Below, in pieces: positions 59,041 to 64,000 of a stretch of DNA of 64,000 nucleotides. Origin of the DNA: Eriocheir sinensis. Lineage: Eukaryota; Arthropoda; Malacostraca; Decapoda; Varunidae. Within the stretch, counting starts at the first letter, position 1. Each line of letters starts with the position of its first letter. The notes under the pieces were generated by a model. The model was not told where the DNA came from. It did not search any database and was given only the letters and a program-made list of their open reading frames with translations. The DNA lies in the NCBI RefSeq assembly GCF_024679095.1, contig NC_066515.1, positions 23,107,717-23,171,716 on the forward strand, written 5' to 3'. Position numbers and translations under genes: made by a program.

Positions 59041-59557
59041 TATGAAAAGAAGCAGAAAATAGTGAAAATATACACACATGACAAGTATACTCAGTGAATA
59101 TTACATTAGAAGGATAGTAAAAGGGAAGAAACTGAAATATAGCTATACATGTGAAGAACATACTCGTATATAACGTGTTCCTTGCAAAAACAAATAGCAT
59201 AACATTAATAGCAAGTAGCAAAAGAGAGATATCTATATTTACGCCTCCTCCTATTCCTCCTCCTCCTCCTCCTCCTTCTCTTTCTTCTTCTCCTTCTCCT
59301 CCTCCTTTTCCTCCTCCTTCTATTTCTTCTTCTTCTCCTTCTCCTCCTCCTCCTCCTCCTTCTCTACGTCCTTCTTCCCCAATAGGCCTAATGATTCAGT
59401 AGGCCTCCTTGTCACACGAAGTTTCAGGTCCATCACGTCTTTAGATAAAAATGTCAATATGGAAGATAAACAAGATGACAGAACCATTGAAAGAAAAAAA
59501 TAAATTATATCTATATTGACACAAATAATAGATCGATACAGAAATAAATGGTATCCT

Positions 59558-59561
<4 letters not shown>
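59041..59561 (+). repeat. Unique sequence with a (CTC/CTT)n block
   Basis: Ordinary sequence to about 59240, then a C/T triplet block (CTCCTC, TTCTTC) at 59242-59372, then ordinary sequence. No gene recognised. Confidence 0.7.
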
Positions 59562-59612
<51 letters not shown>

Positions 59613-59702
59613 CATCATCATAATCTCGCTATTCAGAACAAAATATATGACCTACATTTTAACGGTACTAATTATAATGTTGATGGTGACGATGACAATG
59701 AA

Positions 59703-59754
<52 letters not shown>

Positions 59755-59861
59755 ACTAAATGAAGCGGAACGAAGAGATACGAACAATTACCTTCATTTA
59801 TCGTCCCTCATCTTCATCATCATCTCCTCCTCCTCCTCCTCCTCCTCCTCCTCCTCCTCCT
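59562..59861 (+). repeat. (CA)n, (GAT)n and (CTC)n arrays
   Basis: (CA)n at 59562-59610, (GAT)n at about 59704-59752 and (CTC)n at 59825-59862, with short unique spacers. Confidence 0.96.
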
Positions 59862-59862
59862 C

Positions 59863-60350
59863 CCGCGCGTGTGTCCTTCGAGGGGAATCAATAAGTATGG
59901 GAGATTCTTAACCTTCGTGAGTGATGGCCGAGTCTCCCTCCCACCGGCCATGAGAGGGGGTGAGGACGGGAAAGGGGGGGAAAGGGAGGGGAGGAGAAAA
60001 AAGGGCGTGAAGGAGGGTGAGGGAGGGGGTGAGAGAAGAAGGAAGTTTGAGCCTACGACCTACGACCCAGAAAGCACCGTATTGCCGCCAGAAACCGCGC
60101 AAATAGTCTTGGGTATCATTTCTAAAAGAGTAGACAAACGGATTGATTGATTAATTAATTGAAGTAGAATCATGGCGCCGCAATTACACCGGTCATATGG
60201 CGCCGAATAAAATGACCTCGGATAAAATCGTATTATAAAAGAAAAGTTAAAAATCGTAAGGTTATGAAAAGACAAAAATCGTAAGGTTATAAAAAGTTAA
60301 AAATCGTAAAATGTAAACAATCGGAGCTCAGAAGATATTCTTATACGGTA
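59863..60350. other. Mixed sequence, nothing recognised
   Basis: A G-rich purine patch (59950-60045) is followed by ordinary sequence. The word TTAAAAATCGTAAGGTTAT recurs three times at 60245-60310. No gene seen. Confidence 0.4.
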
Positions 60351-60351
60351 A

Positions 60352-60600
60352 TTGACACTCATTAGGCCTCACCTGGATTATGCAGTGCAGTTTTGGTTCC
60401 CTGATACAGAAGGGATATAGAGTCCCTCGCTGAAATATAGAATGATTAAAATTATATAAGAGCATGAAAACTTATCGTACTGAGAAAGACTAAAAAAGCT
60501 TAACTTAGATTCTTTGGAAAGCCGTAGACTGCTTGGGGATTTAAATGGTTTACTTAAATGGCATAGGGGAATTAATAAGGGCGATATAGATTAAGTACTT
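60352..60600 (+). mobile_element. Decayed non-LTR retrotransposon ORF fragment
   Basis: One plus-strand frame, without indels but with four in-frame stops, reads IRPHLDYAVQFWFPDTEGI, then NLSY, ERLKKLNLDSLESRRLLGDL and NGLLKW. This order (RPHLEYAVQxWxP ... YEERLKxLxLxxLExRRxRGDL) is the conserved region after the reverse transcriptase in CR1/jockey-like LINEs. It is certainly inactive. Confidence 0.75.
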
Positions 60601-61345
60601 ATATTAAAAAGTGATGTAAAAGGGAAAAAAACAGAAAAAGAGGAAAATGAGTGATGAGAAAAGAGTAAAAAAAAAAAGGAAATGAACAGAAGGAAAAACA
60701 TGAACGAGAAGGAGGATGAGGAAGGAAGGAAGGAGGGAGATATGAATGAAGGAAGATAAGGAGAAAGAGAAATTAAATGAAGGACAAAAGAAAAGGAAAG
60801 AAGGAATGAAACAAAAGAGAAAGAAAAAAGGAGGAAGAGAAAAGGAAGGAAGGAAGGCGAAGATAAGGTGAGGAAGAAAAAATGAAGGAGGAAAAGAGAA
60901 GAGGAAGAAAGAAGAGACGAATCAAAGAAGAAAGAAAAAATGATGAAAGGAGAAAGAAGAGGAAGAAAGACAAGGAAAAAAAGAGAAAAAAAAGGAAGAA
61001 GGAAGAGAGAAGAGGAAGAAAGACAAGAATCAAAGAAGGAAGAAAAAATTAAGAAAGGAGAAAGAGGAGGCAGAAAGACAAGGAAAAGAAAGAGGAAAGA
61101 AAATGAAGAAAGGAGAGAAAAAAAGGAAGAAATAAAGCAAAAACAAAAGAAGAAAATTAAGCAAGGCAAGAAAGAGGAGGAAGAAGAAAAAAGGAGGAAA
61201 AAAAATGAAAAAAAGAAAGAAAGGGGAAAGAAGGAAGTCAGGAAGCAAAAGAAGAAGAAAATGAAGGAAGAATCGGGAGGAGGAGGAAGAGGAAAAGGAG
61301 GAGGAGGAGGAGGAAGAGGAGGAGGAGGAGAAGCGTGGTGTTGGT
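60601..61345 (+). repeat. Polypurine block
   Basis: A GAA/GGA/AAAG plus strand in which GAAAGAAGAGGAAGAAAGAC-like words recur. It ends in (GGA)n at 61290-61333. Frames on both strands are low-complexity. Confidence 0.85.
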
Positions 61346-61430
61346 GGCAGGACGTCTGATGGTGATGGATTCAATTTTAGGCGATATATTATTTTTTTCC
61401 GCCGCGAGAAGGAAAAAAAAAATGGAGTTG
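61346..61430. other. Short unique island
   Basis: Ordinary sequence between repeats; no feature. Confidence 0.4.
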
Positions 61431-61539
61431 TTTGCCTTCTTCTCCTTTCCTGAATTTCGAGGTGGTGGTGGTGGTCGAGTGGTTGAGTGGTCGGGGGGTC
61501 GTAGTAAACACGTTCGTATCCCGCTTACTACGACCATTA

Positions 61540-61712
61540 CTTATCCTTGTAACCACCACCACTATCACCATCACCACCACCATCACCACCACCACCACCA
61601 CCACATCGACCACAGACACCATCACCATAAACTCACCACCACTACCACCATCACCATTACTATCAAAGCACCACCACCATCATCACCACAACACCACCAC
61701 CTCATCACCATA
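61540..61712 (+). repeat. (ACC/ATC)n triplet block
   Basis: An interrupted CAC/ATC/ACC array, like that at 1946-2390 but shorter. Confidence 0.9.
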
Positions 61713-61799
61713 TCATCACCATCAGCAGCCACAGAAACTTCATTAACATTTTGGGACACACTGTTGCGTACATAAGCTCCTCATGAATATGTAGAAACT

Positions 61800-61802
<3 letters not shown>

Positions 61803-61890
<88 letters not shown>

Positions 61891-61974
61891 GGCCAATACT
61901 AAAGTTTCCAGAATTTGGGTCACTCGAAAAAAGGCCAAATTAGGTTACTCGGTCACACTTCCGGGCCATTAGTA

Positions 61975-62027
<53 letters not shown>
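61803..62027 (+). repeat. Two (CA)n arrays
   Basis: (CA)n at about 61803-61887 and 61976-62027. The unique spacer between them contains GGGTCACTCG and GGTCACACTTCC words that resemble the downstream DR4-containing unit. Confidence 0.96.
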
Positions 62028-62029
<2 letters not shown>

Positions 62030-62189
62030 CAAAGTCACACTAAATGGCATTCATACTTATAGGAATCACACTTCAAGAGGTAAACAAGGGAGGGAAGGTC
62101 ACACTTATATACCTTACACACATAGGCAAGGTTATACGTATGGGTAACACTTGGTCAGGGGCAGTATGAGAGGAAATAATATAAGGATG

Positions 62190-63440
62190 AGAAAGAGGAG
62201 GAAGAGGAGGAGGAGGAGGAGGAAGACAGGGATAATATTTAAGGAGCTTTCAGTAAGGAATATGAGGGAGGAGGATTAGGAAGAGGAAAGTAAAAAGAAT
62301 GGAACCAATTTAAAGGGGTCACATGAGGTCAGGAAGAAGAGGGGGAGGAAGGATATCAGGAGGAGGAGGGGGAGGTAGACGAGGAGGATGGGAGTCACAT
62401 TAATGATAGGAGGAAACGAAGAAGGAGGAGGAGGGAAAAAAAAGACGATGGGGCCAATTTAAAAAGGTCACACTAGGTCAAGAGAGTGAGGGGGTGGTAG
62501 GACATTAGATAGGAAAAGAAGAGGATAGGAGTCACTAAGGATAGAAGGAAGAGGAGGAGGAAGAAAAGGAGGAGGAGGAGGAGGAGGAGGAGGGAAAAAA
62601 ACGATGGGGCCAATTTAAAAAGGTCACACTAGGTCAAGAGGGCGAGGGGGTGGAGGGACATTAGATGGGAGAAGAAGAGGATGGGAGTCACATTTAAGGA
62701 TAGAAGGAAGAGGAGGAGGAGGAAGAGAAGGAGGAGGAGGAGGAGGGGGAGAAAAAAAACCGAGATGATGGGGCCATTTTAAAGAGGTCACACTAGGTCA
62801 GGAGGATGAGGGGGCGGAGAAGAAGAGGTTGAGAGTCACATTTAAGGATAGAAGGAAGAGGAGGAGGAGGAAGAGAAGGAGGAGGAGGAGGAGGGGGAGA
62901 AAAAACCGAGATGATTGAGCTGATTTAAAGAGGTCACACTAGGTCAGGAGGATGAGGGGGCGGAGAAGAAGAGGTTGAGAGTCACATTTAAGGATAGAAG
63001 GAAGAGGAGGAGGAGGAAGAGAAGGAGGAGGAGGAGGAGGGGGAGAAAAAAAACCGAGATGATGGGGCCAATTTAAAGAGGTCGCACTAGGTCAGGAGGA
63101 TGAGGGGGTGGAGAAGAAGAGGTTGAGAGTCACGTTTAAGGATAGAAGGAAGAGGAGGAGGAGGAAGAGAAGGAGGAGGAGGAGGGGGAAAAAAAAACGA
63201 GATGATGGGGCCAATTTAAAGAGGTCACACTAGGTCAGGAGGATGAGGGGGTGGAGAAGAAGAGGTTGAGAGTCACATTTAAGGATAGAAGGAAGAGGAG
63301 GAGGAGGAAGAGAAGGAGGAGGAGGAGGGGGAAAAAAAACGAGATGATTGGGCTGATTTAAAGAGGTCACACTAGGTCAGGAGGATGAGGGGGCGGAAAG
63401 ACATCAAGGGGAGGGTTGGGGGAGGGTAAGGGGGTCACAT
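62190..63440 (+). repeat. DR4-containing minisatellite, eight units of 139-164 bp
   Basis: Each unit consists of a GGA/GAA-rich purine half and the words GGGGCCAATTTAAAGAGGTC, CACTAGGTCAGGAGGATGAG and GAGAGTCACATTTAAGGATA. Every unit holds a direct repeat of the nuclear-receptor half-site with a 4-base gap, AGGTCACACTAGGTCA. They start at 62326 (GGGTCA first half, CATG gap), 62465, 62621, 62785, 62931, 63079 (AGGTCG first half), 63222 and 63364. Later units are very alike and earlier ones more diverged. Confidence 0.92.
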
Positions 63441-64000
63441 TTAAGGGTCACAGTAAGGGGTAACTTAAAGCGTGAGGTCTGTGCGTGAGATCATCGGTAT
63501 TGACCTGTGCGGGAAGCGACCGGGATGCCACCTCTCGCCAGCAACTCCGGCTATACCTCTCCCTCTCCCTCTCCCTCTCCCTCTCCCGTGGCGCCTTCTC
63601 GGGGGCTAACCAGGGTGGACGGGCGTGCAGGGTGTGTCAGGGAGCAGCAGGGGCGTACCAGGGAGATAGGGCAAGGCAGGGCACGGTTAGGGTGTTAGTC
63701 GAATGCCTGCCACAGTTTTCCTCGACAAGGGTTTTCGCCAGTGCCTCAGCCACCACCACCACTACCACCCGCCTCCTCCTCCTCCTCCTCCTTCTGCCTC
63801 GCCCTGGTGGTTCAGTACTCCGCATTCCTCCTGCCAGCTCCCTCTAGCACTCCGTTCCCTTCCACATAACCCTCGTTCCCTCTGCACCCCATTTAGCACA
63901 TATTCCTGGCATACCACATCATTCCCCAGCCTCTCTCAGCACCACGCCTCCTTCCTACGCCTCATCCTCGCATCCTACAGCTCCCCTTTGAAGCCACACC
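63441..64000. other. Unique sequence at the window end
   Basis: Moderately GC-rich ordinary sequence with a short (TCTCCC)n at 63556-63588 and (CTC)n at 63771-63790. A 120-codon plus frame at 63485-63847 includes these repeats and has no family match, so it is not called. A gene may begin beyond the window. Confidence 0.35.

Overview
The window is eukaryotic nuclear DNA. It has intron-containing genes with GT/AG junctions, TATA and AATAAA signals, a tRNA-derived SINE, LINE relics, hAT-like and TTAA-flanked DNA transposons, and an extreme load of microsatellites and purine/pyrimidine minisatellites. The proteins are animal proteins. The repeat density suggests an arthropod, most likely a decapod crustacean; that placement is inference, and no species can be named from the sequence.

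All recognisable genes lie in the first half. From left to right they are: (1) a 5-exon, 203-residue GILT-family protein on the minus strand (6707-9012) whose active-site CXXC is replaced by SPKS; (2) two candidate exons of an unidentified minus-strand gene (10089-10349 and 12156-12284); (3) NEIL1, a base-excision-repair glycosylase, on the minus strand (12776-17606, 5 exons, 422 residues), with a broken hAT element, a nested TTAA element and a SINE-like repeat in its last intron; (4) POLD2, the second subunit of DNA polymerase delta, on the minus strand (21084-27928, 10 exons, 464 residues); (5) an ABHD10-like alpha/beta hydrolase on the plus strand (28803-31764, 5 exons, 302 residues), head to head with POLD2 across about 870 bp that contain a 135-bp minisatellite. 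For all four genes the exon phases join without frame breaks, and the product lengths fit the families.

From about 32 kb to the end I find no gene I can support. This half alternates between kilobase-scale polypurine and polypyrimidine blocks, long (GA)n, (CA)n and trinucleotide arrays, and many minisatellites (periods of roughly 57, 67, 77, 104, 121-129, 147, 153 and 170 bp). Islands of ordinary sequence lie between them, two of them CpG-rich (37.0-37.9 kb and 45.96-46.3 kb). Two copies of an element carrying a reverse-transcriptase fragment lie at 31.3 and 42.5 kb, and a decayed LINE lies at 60.4 kb. The last repeat block (62.2-63.4 kb) carries eight regularly spaced AGGTCA-n4-AGGTCA (DR4) sites, one per 139-164 bp. 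This is the most striking non-coding pattern in the window.

NEIL1 (oxidised-base excision) and POLD2 (replicative and repair synthesis) are neighbours in the same orientation; nothing in the sequence shows that they are co-regulated. Exon coordinates were read by eye from splice consensus and family conservation, without transcript evidence.
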